A stretch of DNA of 64,000 nt from [Empedobacter] haloabium (GTDB taxonomy: Bacteria; Pseudomonadota; Gammaproteobacteria; Burkholderiales; Burkholderiaceae_D): positions 3,658,001 through 3,722,000 of the forward strand of contig CP136508.1 in NCBI GenBank assembly GCA_008011715.2, in the 5' to 3' direction. Positions 25,271 through 33,501 of this stretch are shown in pieces. The notes below the pieces were generated by a model. That model saw only the letters and a list, made by a program, of their open reading frames with translations, was not told the DNA's origin and made no database searches. Every line of letters begins with the position of its first letter. Positions within the stretch are counted from its first letter, which is position 1. The translations under genes were made by a program, and so were the position numbers.

Positions 25271-26054
25271 TTTCACGTTTGCGACAAAGCCCACCCAGGC
25301 GACCGCGGCTACCGCCTCGAACATGACGGCGGCCCGCCCCGCCCTGCCCGCCGGCTTCTCTGGCGGCAGCGGCGGCGCCGGCTTCTCCAGCACGTTCCGC
25401 CAGGTGCAGTCCGACGTGGCCGCCTTCATCGGCAACGGCGGCGGCGGCTTCGTCAATGACTCGTCCACGCCGCTGTCGGCCGACGGGGCGGCCTTGCGCG
25501 CGCGCCTGACCGCCAATGCCTTGGGCGGTGCCGACAGCAACGGCGCCATCGACGGCGCGGCGGAGGTGAACGGCCAGCACGGCATCGACGGCGACCTGCA
25601 GCAGCAGTTCCTGGCGTCGATCCGGCCGCATGCCGAGGAAGCGGCGCGCAAGCTGGGCGTCTCGCCCGATATCGTTGCCGCGCATGCCGCGCTGGAATCG
25701 GGCTGGGGCCAGCGTCCCCTGCGCAACGGCACGGCGGATACGCACAACCTGTTCGGCATCAAGGCCGGCGGTTCGTGGCAGGGCGACGTGGCGGCCAACA
25801 TGACGACCGAATACGAGCACGGCGCGGCGGTGAAGAAAGTGGAGAAGTTCCGCAGCTATCCGGACCAGGCCAGCGCGTTCCGCGACTATGCCGGCATGCT
25901 GGCATCCAATCCGCGCTACCAGAAGGCCCTGAACACGGGCAGCGACGCGCATGCGTTCGCCCAGGGGCTGCAGCAAGGCGGCTACGCCACCGATCCCGCG
26001 TACGCGCAGAAGCTGGCCAAGCTGGCGGCGCGTGTCGCGCGGACGGAGTATTGA
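25257..26054 (+). CDS. Free-standing FlgJ-type flagellar muramidase
   Basis: The 265-residue product starts at ATG 25257 within the end of flgN. Residues about 115-262 are a glucosaminidase/lysozyme-like domain: HAALESGWGQRPLRNG with the likely catalytic Glu147, DTHNLFGIKAGGSWQG, FRSYPDQASAFRDYAGML, YATDPAYAQKL. These match the C-terminal half of two-domain FlgJ. The rod-scaffold half is absent here; instead residues 1-110 are a Gly/Ala/Ser-rich linker. The scaffold half is encoded separately at 34623. The enzyme would cut peptidoglycan to let the rod through. No signal peptide is present, so export by the flagellar apparatus is likely, as for FlgJ. Confidence 0.92.
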   Translation: MNRSDFTFATKPTQATAATASNMTAARPALPAGFSGGSGGAGFSSTFRQVQSDVAAFIGNGGGGFVNDSSTPLSADGAALRARLTANALGGADSNGAIDGAAEVNGQHGIDGDLQQQFLASIRPHAEEAARKLGVSPDIVAAHAALESGWGQRPLRNGTADTHNLFGIKAGGSWQGDVAANMTTEYEHGAAVKKVEKFRSYPDQASAFRDYAGMLASNPRYQKALNTGSDAHAFAQGLQQGGYATDPAYAQKLAKLAARVARTEY

Positions 26055-26072
26055 CACCTGCGGCGCCGCAGT

Positions 26073-26169
26073 CTGGGGTCTGTCCCCATGGGGACTGACC
26101 CCGAAGTTTTGCAAACTCCGCCGACACCCTGGCAAACTTCGGGGTCAGTCCCGAAGGGACAGACCCCAG
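26073..26169. repeat. GGGGTC inverted-repeat element, copy 1
   Basis: CTGGGGTCTG at 26073-26082 and CAGACCCCAG at 26160-26169 are exact inverted repeats closing a 97-base element. Inside are GGGGACTGACCCCGAAGTTT and its near-complement AACTTCGGGGTCAGTCCC. It occupies nearly the whole gap between two convergent genes (muramidase and a PEP-CTERM gene). Related copies occur at 38514 and 41854. Confidence 0.9.
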
Positions 26170-26171
26170 CG

Positions 26172-26798
26172 TTAGTTCTCCTCCCGCCGTCGCAGGAACA
26201 ACACCCCCAACCCCGCCAGCACCATCCCCACCGCCCCCGGCTCCGGCACCGGCGCCAGCACCACGTCGCGCCCGAACAGCGCCAGCGACGAGAAATCCGG
26301 CGGCACGCCGGCGCGGTTGGTCCACCTCACTTCCCACGTACCGTCCAGCGTCTGCCCGGGCAGGATCGCCTGGTCGTCGAACAGCCAGGCCGCGCCCGGG
26401 CTGCCGGCGTGGATGGCGAACGCGAGATCGAGCGTGACGCCCGTCGTGGCGCTGGTATTGGTGACCGACCACACACCCGTCGTGCTGCTGGTTTCGCTGA
26501 AGGTGAAACGCAGCGGGCCCAGGTTGCGGAAATCCGCGCGGTGGTCGTACTTGTCGAGCAAGGTCCAGGCGCCGCTGCCGTAGGGATCGAACGCCGGCGC
26601 CAGGCCGCTGCGGTTGCCATCCGGGCCGGCATGCGGGTTCCAGCCCGAAACGAACACGAAGGCGTCGGCCGGGCTGCCGGCCAGCGTCGCGTCGGCACTG
26701 CTGGCGTCGGCCACGGCCGCGTGGGCGGTAGCGCTGAAATTGAAGAGCAGTAAAGTGGCGGTCACACCGGCCGCCAGGTGTCGCATGAATGGTTTCAT
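26172..26798 (-). CDS. PEP-CTERM exported protein, paralogue 1
   Basis: The 208-residue protein has an N-terminal signal peptide (AAGVTATLLLFNFSATAHA) and a C-terminal sorting tag: VPEPGAVGMVLAGLGVLFLR followed by RRREEN, the Pro-Glu-Pro, hydrophobic helix and Arg cluster of PEP-CTERM/exosortase substrates. The body is beta-rich, with SGWNPHAGPDGNRSG and WLFDDQAILPGQTLDGTW. About half the residues match the next gene, so the two are tandem duplicates. PEP-CTERM proteins are released or anchored at the surface by EpsH-type exosortases, often with exopolysaccharide. It has no flagellar signature. Confidence 0.9.
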   Translation of the reverse strand: MKPFMRHLAAGVTATLLLFNFSATAHAAVADASSADATLAGSPADAFVFVSGWNPHAGPDGNRSGLAPAFDPYGSGAWTLLDKYDHRADFRNLGPLRFTFSETSSTTGVWSVTNTSATTGVTLDLAFAIHAGSPGAAWLFDDQAILPGQTLDGTWEVRWTNRAGVPPDFSSLALFGRDVVLAPVPEPGAVGMVLAGLGVLFLRRREEN

Positions 26799-26869
26799 CG
26801 TCGTTTCCTGTAGGTCTGTCGGTCGAGATTGGTCGGCGCTGCGAAAACCCGAGGGTCAGCCGCCGGCAG

Positions 26870-27496
26870 TCAGCTCTTGCCGCGGCGCCGTAACGCCAAT
26901 AAACCCAGGCCCGCCATCAACATCGCGTACGCGCCCGGCTCCGGAATCGGCGTCAGCACGATGTCGCGGCCGAACATCGTCACGTTGGAAAACGCCGGCA
27001 CGCTGCCGCCGCCGTTCAGCCACTGGATCTGCCAGGTGCCGTCCAGCGTCTCGCCGGGCAGGATCGTCTGGTCATCGAACAGCCAGGCGCCGGCCGCGTT
27101 GCCGGCGCCGATGGCCATGACCAGGTCCAGCGTGATGATCGTCGTGCTGCTGGTATTGGTGACGGTCCACAGACCTGTCGTCGCGGACGTTTCCGTCAGC
27201 GCGAAGTTGAGCTGGCCCGTGTTGTCGAAACCGTCCCAATGGTCGGCGCGGTCGAGCAATTGCCAGGCGCCGCTGCCGTGGGCGTCGAAGGCATTGCCGA
27301 ATCCGCTGGTGTCGCCGTTCGGGCCGGAGTGGGGATTCCAGTCGTCGGCAAAAGCAAAGGCGTCCGCCGGCTGGTCATCCAGCGTGGCATCGGCCGCATC
27401 CGCGCCGCCGATCGCGGCATGGGCGCTGGCGGCCAGGACCAGGGAAGCTAAAGTGGCGGCCAGACCGGCCGTAAAGCGTTGTACGAGCGTTTTCAT
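26870..27496 (-). CDS. PEP-CTERM exported protein, paralogue 2
   Basis: Also 208 residues, with signal peptide (AGLAATLASLVLAASAHA) and C-terminal IPEPGAYAMLMAGLGLLALR plus RRGKS. The middle repeats the landmarks of the neighbour (DDWNPHSGPNGDTSG, TSATTGLWTVTNTSSTT, WLFDDQTILPGETLDGTW). It is separated from paralogue 1 by 71 bases in the same orientation, suggesting co-transcription. The pair interrupts the flagellar locus between the muramidase gene and flgA. Its binding target or structural role is unknown. Confidence 0.9.
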   Translation of the reverse strand: MKTLVQRFTAGLAATLASLVLAASAHAAIGGADAADATLDDQPADAFAFADDWNPHSGPNGDTSGFGNAFDAHGSGAWQLLDRADHWDGFDNTGQLNFALTETSATTGLWTVTNTSSTTIITLDLVMAIGAGNAAGAWLFDDQTILPGETLDGTWQIQWLNGGGSVPAFSNVTMFGRDIVLTPIPEPGAYAMLMAGLGLLALRRRGKS

Positions 27497-27660
27497 CGGT
27501 CACTCCTGTGGGTTGCTGGTTGAGAAATATCACGGGGCCTGAGCTCCGCCATCTCAACTTAGCAGTCCACGCGACCGTTACACGGCCAACCCGCGCACCC
27601 GTTGACTATCTTCCAAGTGTCTGATTTTTCGACAGAATTTCCGATTATCAAGGCTTGCCG

Positions 27661-28371
27661 TCAGTCCACCGGCTCGACCTGGCCCAGTTCCGTCACGCGG
27701 GCGCGGATCGTCACCCCGCTGGCGTTCTTGACACGGATCGTGGCGCCGCGCGCGCCCGTGTCGAGCGCCTCGCCACCCATGCTGACTTCGATCTGGTCGC
27801 GCTTGGCGACGATGCGCACCGGCTCGCCCCGCTTCACCAGGGTCGGTGCCACGAGCATATTGGCCCGGATCACGTCGCCGGCGCGGATCGTCCGGCGCGT
27901 CGCCAGCTCCTGCACGGCCGCAATGTCCGAGAACGCATCCGGCGTGCCGGTGATATCGTGGCGCTCCAGCAACACATCTTCCGCCGATACGGTTTTACCA
28001 CTTGACAAGTCATTTGCTGCAACGACAACACGAGCCGAGATCTTCGCGCGCGTGACGAAATCGTATCGCCAGCCGCCGGCATCTGGACAGATTGCCACGA
28101 AGCGCATCCGCGCCGGGCTGCGCACATCGGCCGCCTCCACTCTGGGGGCCGCGTTGCAGGGCCCGATCGGCCTGGTATTCCGGACAACCTCGACGTCGAA
28201 CTGCGGTTCGCTCCAGTTGGACAGTTCGGCATGCCGCTTTAATTCTTGTTGCGCCGCCTGTTGCACCTGGGCGACAAGCTTGTCCGGGGCCACAGGGGCG
28301 GACCACGAAACTTTAGTCGTTCCGATGAGCAACAGAGTGAGAAACCGGGGTAAAATTCGTTTGTTGAACAT
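27661..28371 (-). CDS. flgA: P-ring assembly chaperone FlgA
   Basis: From ATG 28371 the product is 236 residues with a signal peptide (ILPRFLTLLLIGTTKVSWSA). The C-terminal SAF/FlgA domain shows LSSGKTVSAEDVLLERHDIT, TRRTIRAGDVIRANMLVAPT, VKRGEPVRIVAKRDQIEVSM and GATIRVKNASGVTIRARV, all typical of FlgA. FlgA assists FlgI assembly into the P-ring in the periplasm. It is divergent from flgB, the standard arrangement in enterobacteria and lateral loci, but here it is cut off from flgM and flgN by the PEP-CTERM pair. Confidence 0.94.
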   Translation of the reverse strand: MFNKRILPRFLTLLLIGTTKVSWSAPVAPDKLVAQVQQAAQQELKRHAELSNWSEPQFDVEVVRNTRPIGPCNAAPRVEAADVRSPARMRFVAICPDAGGWRYDFVTRAKISARVVVAANDLSSGKTVSAEDVLLERHDITGTPDAFSDIAAVQELATRRTIRAGDVIRANMLVAPTLVKRGEPVRIVAKRDQIEVSMGGEALDTGARGATIRVKNASGVTIRARVTELGQVEPVD

Positions 28372-28506
28372 GGGCAATACCTTTAAACTGAAGTCAGGAC
28401 GGGCGAAACGTTTGATGCAACATAACATTCGCCGCGCGCCAAGGCCGTAGCCATTTTACATGGGCTGTTCCGCCATGTAGGCGGCTCATTGAAGGGGAGA
28501 AACAGT
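28372..28506. promoter_or_regulatory. Divergent flgA/flgB control region with inverted repeat
   Basis: The 135-base gap must promote flgA leftward and the flgB operon rightward. It contains TACATGG (28457-28463) and CCATGTA (28473-28479), exact 7-base inverted repeats with a 9-base spacer, about 30 bases before flgB. A GGGGAG ribosome site lies at 28494-28499. I could not identify a sigma-54 or sigma-28 promoter with confidence. Confidence 0.4.
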
Positions 28507-28869
28507 ATGGGAATCAATTTCAAGGAAGCGACCGGCGTGCACGCCGACGCACTGCACCTGCGCTCGGAGCGCACGCGCATCCTGGCGTCCAACATCGCCA
28601 ACGAGAACACCCCGGGCTACCAGGCCCAGGACATGGACTTCTCGGCGTCGATGGCGCAACTGCAGGCCGGCAAGGAAGGCGGCCTGTCCCTGATGTCCGA
28701 CAGCGACCCGCTGTACCGCGTGCCGTTCCACCCGACCACCGACGGCAACACCGTCGAGATCGGCGTCGAGCAGGCGGCGTTCTCGCAGAACGCGACCGAC
28801 TTCCAGACCAGTCTCACCTTCATCAATATGAAGCTGAAAGGTCTGGCCAAGGCCATCAACGGCCAGTGA
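28507..28869 (+). CDS. flgB: Proximal rod protein FlgB
   Basis: ATG 28507 is chosen for the GGGGAG at 28494-28499; the product is 120 residues. Rod-protein landmarks are RILASNIANENTPGYQAQDM near residue 30 and the C-terminal FQTSLTFINMKLKGLAKAI helix. FlgB starts the rod just above FliE. It leads the flgBCDEFGHIJKL operon, with flgC 23 bases downstream. Length is slightly below the usual 130-140 residues. Confidence 0.94.
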   Translation: MGINFKEATGVHADALHLRSERTRILASNIANENTPGYQAQDMDFSASMAQLQAGKEGGLSLMSDSDPLYRVPFHPTTDGNTVEIGVEQAAFSQNATDFQTSLTFINMKLKGLAKAINGQ

Positions 28870-28892
28870 CCAACCTTTAGCGGAGTTATACG

Positions 28893-29309
28893 ATGAGCTT
28901 CAAGGACATCTCCCAGATCGCCGGCTCGGCCATGGCGGCGCAGACCGTGCGCCTCAATACCGTGGCGTCGAACCTGGCCAATGCCGATTCCGTGTCCGGC
29001 AACGAGAACGACACCTACCGCGCCCGCAAGCCCGTGTTCGCGGCCGTGATGAACGAAGGCCCGAACGCGGCCGCTGGCGGCAAGGTCCAGGTGCTGGACG
29101 TCGTCGAGAGCGCCGAGCCGCTGCGCAAGGTGTACGAGCCGGACAATCCCCTGGCCAACGCCGAGGGCATGGTGTTCTACCCCAACGTCAACCAGGTGGC
29201 CGAGATGACGGACATGATGTCCGCCTCGCGCGCCTTTGAAACCAATGTCGAAGTGCTGGGCCGCATCCGGACCATGCAGCAATCCCTCCTGAAACTGGGT
29301 GAAATGTAA
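28893..29309 (+). CDS. flgC: Proximal rod protein FlgC
   Basis: A 138-residue protein with the N-terminal rod motif (GSAMAAQTVRLNTVASNLAN, ADSVSGNENDTYRARKPVF), the VVESAEPLRKVYEPDNPLAN segment typical of FlgC, and the C-terminal MVFYPNVNQVAEMTDMMSAS, RAFETNV. FlgC stacks on FlgB in the rod. Its TAA overlaps the flgD ATG (TAATG), so translation is coupled. Confidence 0.95.
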   Translation: MSFKDISQIAGSAMAAQTVRLNTVASNLANADSVSGNENDTYRARKPVFAAVMNEGPNAAAGGKVQVLDVVESAEPLRKVYEPDNPLANAEGMVFYPNVNQVAEMTDMMSASRAFETNVEVLGRIRTMQQSLLKLGEM

Positions 29310-30013
29310 TGGAAACGAATCTGTTCACGAACGCGGCCGGCATCGGTGCCGGCACCGGCGCCAGCACCGGCGCACCCGCGGCCAATGCCGCCAGCGACAG
29401 CAAGGAAATGTTCACCAAGCTGCTGGTGGCGCAGATCCAGAACCAGGATCCGCTGGAGCCGTCCGACCCGTCGCAATTCGTCCAGCAGCTGACCCAGCTG
29501 TCGCAGACGGAAGCGATGCAGAACCTGGCATCGCTGACCAGTGCCAACGCCAGCGTGCTGCAAAGCATGCAAGTGCTGGCGATGGGCGGCCAGGTCGGCT
29601 CGGAAGTGATGGCCAACGTCGACAGCGTCAAGCTGGACGGCCACAAGGTCAACGGCGCCGTGACGCTGTCCAACAACAGCAGCAAAACCACGCTGGTGCT
29701 GACGGACGCGGGTGGCCAGGACCACGAACTGGCACTCGGCCCGTTGTCGCAAGGCAGCGTGCCATTCTCGATCGATCCGACGGCAATGGGTCTGCCGGCC
29801 GGTTCCTACAAGATGAAGGTCGTCACCAGCTCGGGCGAGCAACCACCGGTCGATATCGCCGGTCGCCTGAACAGCGTGCGCCTGGGCTCGAACGGCAGCA
29901 TTGTGCTGAACATCGCCAACGTCGGCGAAGTGGCACCGAGCAACGTTACCGCTTTCAACGGTAAACCCCAAACCGCTGTCGCCGCTGCCGGCGCTGCCAA
30001 CACCACTCTGTAA
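29309..30013 (+). CDS. flgD: Hook-cap scaffold FlgD
   Basis: The 234-residue protein has the FlgD N-terminal signature after a short Gly/Ala lead: MFTKLLVAQIQNQDPLEPSD, PSQFVQQLTQLSQTEAMQNL. A FnIII/tudor-like C-terminal half follows (GAVTLSNNSSKTTLVLTDAG, LPAGSYKMKVVTSSGE). FlgD caps the growing hook and is discarded at completion. Coupled to flgC by TAATG and followed by flgE after 11 bases. Confidence 0.94.
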   Translation: METNLFTNAAGIGAGTGASTGAPAANAASDSKEMFTKLLVAQIQNQDPLEPSDPSQFVQQLTQLSQTEAMQNLASLTSANASVLQSMQVLAMGGQVGSEVMANVDSVKLDGHKVNGAVTLSNNSSKTTLVLTDAGGQDHELALGPLSQGSVPFSIDPTAMGLPAGSYKMKVVTSSGEQPPVDIAGRLNSVRLGSNGSIVLNIANVGEVAPSNVTAFNGKPQTAVAAAGAANTTL

Positions 30014-30024
30014 GGACCTCCGTC

Positions 30025-31215
30025 ATGAGTTTCAATATCGCACTGTCCGGCATCCAGGCCATCAACGAGCAGCTCAACAGCATTTCCAACAACATCGCCA
30101 ACGCGGGCACCTACGGCTACAAGGCCCAGCGCGCCAACTTCTCGTCGATGTACGCCGGCAGCCAGCCGACCGGTACCCAGATCGGCTCGACCACGCAGAA
30201 CATCAGCCTGACGGGCGGCATCCTGAACACGGGCCGCGCGATGGACGCTTCCATCGACGGCCGCGGCTTCTTCATCAGCAAGACCTCGACGGGCCAGGAA
30301 GTCTACAGCCGCGTCGGCATCTTCACCAAGGGCGGCGACGACTTCCTGGTCGACAGCGCCGGCCGCCGTGTGCAGGGCAACCAGCTGACCCCGGGCGAAG
30401 CCAGCGAAGGCAAGTTCGGCGACATCAAGGTGCCGGCCGGCGACCTGGCCGCCAAGGCCACGACGGAAATCGACTTCGCCGCCAATATGTCGGCCGACTG
30501 GAAGGCGCCGGCGCTGCCGTTCGACGCGGCCGACCCGGCCACCTACAACATGACCAAGGTCACCGTGGCGTTCGACAGCCTGGGCAAGGCCCACACGGTC
30601 AGCCAGTACTTCCGTCGTGCCGACGACGCCACCCGCGACATCTCGGTCGTGACGATGGTGGATGGCGTCGCCCCGACCGGCGGCACCACGACCCTGCAGT
30701 TCGACACCAGCGGCAAGCTGATCAACAGCCCGCCGACGATGGACGTCTCGTTCGCCGACGCCACCGCGGCCGACGTCGAGATCACCGTGGACTACACCGG
30801 CACCACGTTCCAGGCCGGCGAAGCGACCACGTCGACCAATATCGCCGACGGCTACGCCACCGGCAAGTACATCGGCGTCGAACTGGGTTCCGACGGCAAG
30901 GTGATCGCCAAGTACTCGAACGGCGAAGCGCAGGCCGTGGCCCAGATCAAGCTGGCCACGTTCTCCAACGACGACGCCCTGACCCCGGTCAACGACACCA
31001 GCTGGACGGCCGGCGGCGACGTGGGCACGAAGAGCCTGAGCGACCCGGGTTCGGGTCCGGCCGGCAGCCTGGCCATCGCCACGCTGGAAGGCTCGAACGT
31101 GGACATCACGTCGGAACTGGTCGGCTTGATGGGTTCGCAGCGCAACTACCAGGCGAACTCGAAGGTCATCACGACCGAGAACCAGATGCTGCAATCGCTG
31201 ATGCAGGCCCTGTAA
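30025..31215 (+). CDS. flgE: Flagellar hook protein FlgE
   Basis: A 396-residue protein starting SFNIALSGIQAINEQLNSIS, NNIANAGTYGYKAQRANF, the FlgE/F/G N-terminal motif. It carries ASIDGRGFFISK and the C-terminal LEGSNVDITSELVGLMGSQR, NYQANSKVITTENQMLQSLM. FlgE polymerises into the universal joint of the hook. The length is typical for a hook without large surface insertions. It is followed by flgF after 15 bases. Confidence 0.95.
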   Translation: MSFNIALSGIQAINEQLNSISNNIANAGTYGYKAQRANFSSMYAGSQPTGTQIGSTTQNISLTGGILNTGRAMDASIDGRGFFISKTSTGQEVYSRVGIFTKGGDDFLVDSAGRRVQGNQLTPGEASEGKFGDIKVPAGDLAAKATTEIDFAANMSADWKAPALPFDAADPATYNMTKVTVAFDSLGKAHTVSQYFRRADDATRDISVVTMVDGVAPTGGTTTLQFDTSGKLINSPPTMDVSFADATAADVEITVDYTGTTFQAGEATTSTNIADGYATGKYIGVELGSDGKVIAKYSNGEAQAVAQIKLATFSNDDALTPVNDTSWTAGGDVGTKSLSDPGSGPAGSLAIATLEGSNVDITSELVGLMGSQRNYQANSKVITTENQMLQSLMQAL

Positions 31216-31230
31216 GCGGAGCGAGCGTAA

Positions 31231-31959
31231 ATGGATGCACTGATCTACACCGCGATGAGCGGCGCCGAGCGGGCCCTGCGGGGCCAGCAGGTGCACGCCA
31301 ACAACCTGGCGAACGCCGACACGGCGGGCTTTCGCGCCAACCTGGAACTGGCCACGGCGCAAGCCGCCCAGGGCTATGGCTACGACGACCGCCACATGTC
31401 GCAGATGCAGGCCAACGCCATCTCGACCAAGCAGGGCACGCTGCGCCCGACCGGCCGCGAACTGGACGTGGCGATCTCCGGCCAGGGCATGTTCGCCGTG
31501 CAGGGCCCGACGGGCGAAGCCTACACCCGCGCCGGCAACATCACGCTGGACGCGGACGGCACGATGACCGTCAACGGCATGCAGCTGCTGGGCGAAGGCG
31601 GCCCCATCACCCTGCCGCAGAACGCCCGCATCGAGATCGGCCAGGACGGTACCGTGTCGATCCAGAGCCCGGGTGGCAAGGGCGAGATGCAGGTGATCGA
31701 CAAACTCAAGCTCGTCAAGGCCGAAGGCTCCGAGCTGACCAAGAACGAGGCAGGCCTGATCGTCGCACGCGACGGTGCCACCCTGCCCACGGATAACACG
31801 GTGCAGGTGCGCGCCGGTCATCTGGAAGGGAGCAACGTGTCCGCCGTCGAAGAGATGGTGGCCACGATGAGCCTGACTCGCACCTTCGAAGTCCAGATGA
31901 AACTGTTCAAGGCCGCGGACGACATGACCCAGGCCGGCAACCGCCTGATCGGCGGCTGA
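31231..31959 (+). CDS. flgF: Proximal rod protein FlgF
   Basis: A 242-residue rod protein: MDALIYTAMSGAERALRGQQ, VHANNLANADTAGFRANLEL, RELDVAISGQGMFAVQGPTG, EAYTRAGNITLDADGTM and the C-terminal HLEGSNVSAVEEMVATMSLT. FlgF and FlgG share these motifs; the shorter length, the DALIYTAMSGA opening typical of FlgF, and position before the distal rod gene decide the name. A hairpin follows the stop before flgG. Confidence 0.93.
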   Translation: MDALIYTAMSGAERALRGQQVHANNLANADTAGFRANLELATAQAAQGYGYDDRHMSQMQANAISTKQGTLRPTGRELDVAISGQGMFAVQGPTGEAYTRAGNITLDADGTMTVNGMQLLGEGGPITLPQNARIEIGQDGTVSIQSPGGKGEMQVIDKLKLVKAEGSELTKNEAGLIVARDGATLPTDNTVQVRAGHLEGSNVSAVEEMVATMSLTRTFEVQMKLFKAADDMTQAGNRLIGG

Positions 31960-31966
31960 TGGCACT

Positions 31967-31990
31967 TCCGGCAACATTAAAGTTGCCGGA
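31967..31990 (+). promoter_or_regulatory. Intercistronic hairpin between flgF and flgG
   Basis: TCCGGCAAC (31967-31975) and GTTGCCGGA (31982-31990) are perfect 9-base inverted repeats around the loop ATTAAA. No T-run follows, so it is unlikely to terminate transcription. It begins 7 bases after the flgF stop and may protect the upstream mRNA or separate expression of flgB-F from flgG-L. Confidence 0.45.
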
Positions 31991-32037
31991 GAGAATGCCG
32001 TAACAGTCCCAAGCGCAACACACTACAGGAGTATCCG

Positions 32038-32829
32038 ATGAATCCAGCAATGTGGATCAGCAAGACCGGCGTGCAGGCACAAGATGCCAAGCTGCAGGCC
32101 ATCGCCAACAACCTCGCCAACGCCAACACGGTCGGCTTCAAGAAGGACCGCGTGGTCTTCGAAGACCTGTTCTACTCGGTCGAAGGCCAGCCGGGCGCGC
32201 AGCGCGCCGACAACAACACGCTGGCGCCGACCGGCGTGCAGCTGGGTAACGGTACCCATATCGTCGGCACGCAGAAAGTGTTCTCGACGGGTAACGCGCA
32301 GATCACCAGCAACCAGTTCGACGTGATGATCAGCGGCAACGGCTTCCTGCAAGTGCAGCGCCCGAACGGCGAGGCGGGCTACACCCGCGCCGGCCAGCTG
32401 GGCCTGGACGCCAACGGCGTGCTGATCAACGCCCAGGGCCTGCCCCTGGTGCCGCAGATCACCGTGCCGGCCAATGCCACCTCCGTCACGATCGCCGAGA
32501 ACGGCACCGTGTCGGTGACGATGCCGGGCAATGCCGCGCCGCAGCAGGTGGGCCAGCTGACCCTGACCTCGTTCATCAACCCGGCCGGCCTGCAGGCGCT
32601 GGGCGAGAACCTGTTCCAGGAAACCGCCGCCTCCGGCGCGCCGACCGAAGGCCGCCCCGGCGACGCCCAGTTCGGCAAGCTGAAACAGGGCGCGTTGGAA
32701 GCCTCCAACGTCCAGGTGGTCGAGGAGATGGTCGACATGATCGCCGCCCAGCGCACCTATGAAATGAATACGAAGGTTCTGTCCGCAGCAGACAATATGC
32801 TGCAATATCTCGCACAGGCAGCACGATAA
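32038..32829 (+). CDS. flgG: Distal rod protein FlgG
   Basis: The 263-residue protein shows the FlgG set: MWISKTGVQAQDAKLQAIAN, NLANANTVGFKKDRVVFEDL, FDVMISGNGFLQVQRPNGEA, GYTRAGQLGLDANGVLINAQ, and the end QVVEEMVDMIAAQRTYEMNT, KVLSAADNMLQYL. Length is exactly that of distal rod proteins. FlgG runs through the P- and L-rings. A 78-base gap with a hairpin precedes it, larger than other gaps in the operon, and the TAA overlaps the flgH ATG. Confidence 0.96.
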   Translation: MNPAMWISKTGVQAQDAKLQAIANNLANANTVGFKKDRVVFEDLFYSVEGQPGAQRADNNTLAPTGVQLGNGTHIVGTQKVFSTGNAQITSNQFDVMISGNGFLQVQRPNGEAGYTRAGQLGLDANGVLINAQGLPLVPQITVPANATSVTIAENGTVSVTMPGNAAPQQVGQLTLTSFINPAGLQALGENLFQETAASGAPTEGRPGDAQFGKLKQGALEASNVQVVEEMVDMIAAQRTYEMNTKVLSAADNMLQYLAQAAR

Positions 32830-33494
32830 TGATGAAAGCGCAACTGAGCGCAATGGCCGCGTTGTTGCTGGCCGGTTGCGCCACCATCCAGCCGGCCGCC
32901 GTCCGCCCCGGCCCCTTCGACGAACCGCCCGCCGTGGCCCGCTCCAGCGCGCCACGCGGCGTGTCCGGCGGCGTGTTCTCGGCCGACGCCGGCCTGTCGC
33001 TGACCTCGGACAGCCGCGCCTTCCGCGTCGGCGACCTGGTCACCGTCATCCTGCAGGAAACCACGCAGGCGTCGAAATCGGCCGGCACCAAGCTGGGCAA
33101 GGATTCCGGCGTGGGCGTGGCCGCCCCTTCCCTGCTGGGCAAGACGTTCCCGAAAGCGGGTGTCGAGCTGAACTCGAACCACTCGTTCCAGGGCGACGCC
33201 ACCGCCACGCAGCAGAATGCCCTGTCCGGCGCGATCACCGTGATCGTGCAGGAAGTGATGCCGAACGGCCTGTTGAAGGTCGCCGGCGAAAAAGGCCTGA
33301 CCCTGAACCACGGCGAGGAATTCGTGCGCCTGCGCGGCTACCTGCGCGCCGCCGACATCGACGCCAACAACCAGGTGTCCTCGCAACGCATCGCCAATGC
33401 CCGCATCGCCTATTCGGCGCAAGGCACCCTGGCCGATACTCAGCAGCCGGGCTGGCTGTCCCGCTTCTTCCTCGGCCCATTGATGCCGTTCTGA
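32829..33494 (+). CDS. flgH: L-ring lipoprotein FlgH
   Basis: A 221-residue lipoprotein: signal [20 protein letters not shown] with lipobox LAGC (acylated Cys about residue 17). FlgH motifs follow: [91 protein letters not shown], and the ending [13 protein letters not shown]. It forms the outer-membrane bushing for the rod. The TAATG overlap couples it to flgG. Confidence 0.96.
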   Translation: MMKAQLSAMAALLLAGCATIQPAAVRPGPFDEPPAVARSSAPRGVSGGVFSADAGLSLTSDSRAFRVGDLVTVILQETTQASKSAGTKLGKDSGVGVAAPSLLGKTFPKAGVELNSNHSFQGDATATQQNALSGAITVIVQEVMPNGLLKVAGEKGLTLNHGEEFVRLRGYLRAADIDANNQVSSQRIANARIAYSAQGTLADTQQPGWLSRFFLGPLMPF

Positions 33495-33501
33495 GGTGCA
33501 G

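Noticed and set aside
26073..26169. Repeat elements as a CRISPR array
   Set aside because: They are single palindromic elements at distant sites, without regularly spaced direct repeats or cas genes.
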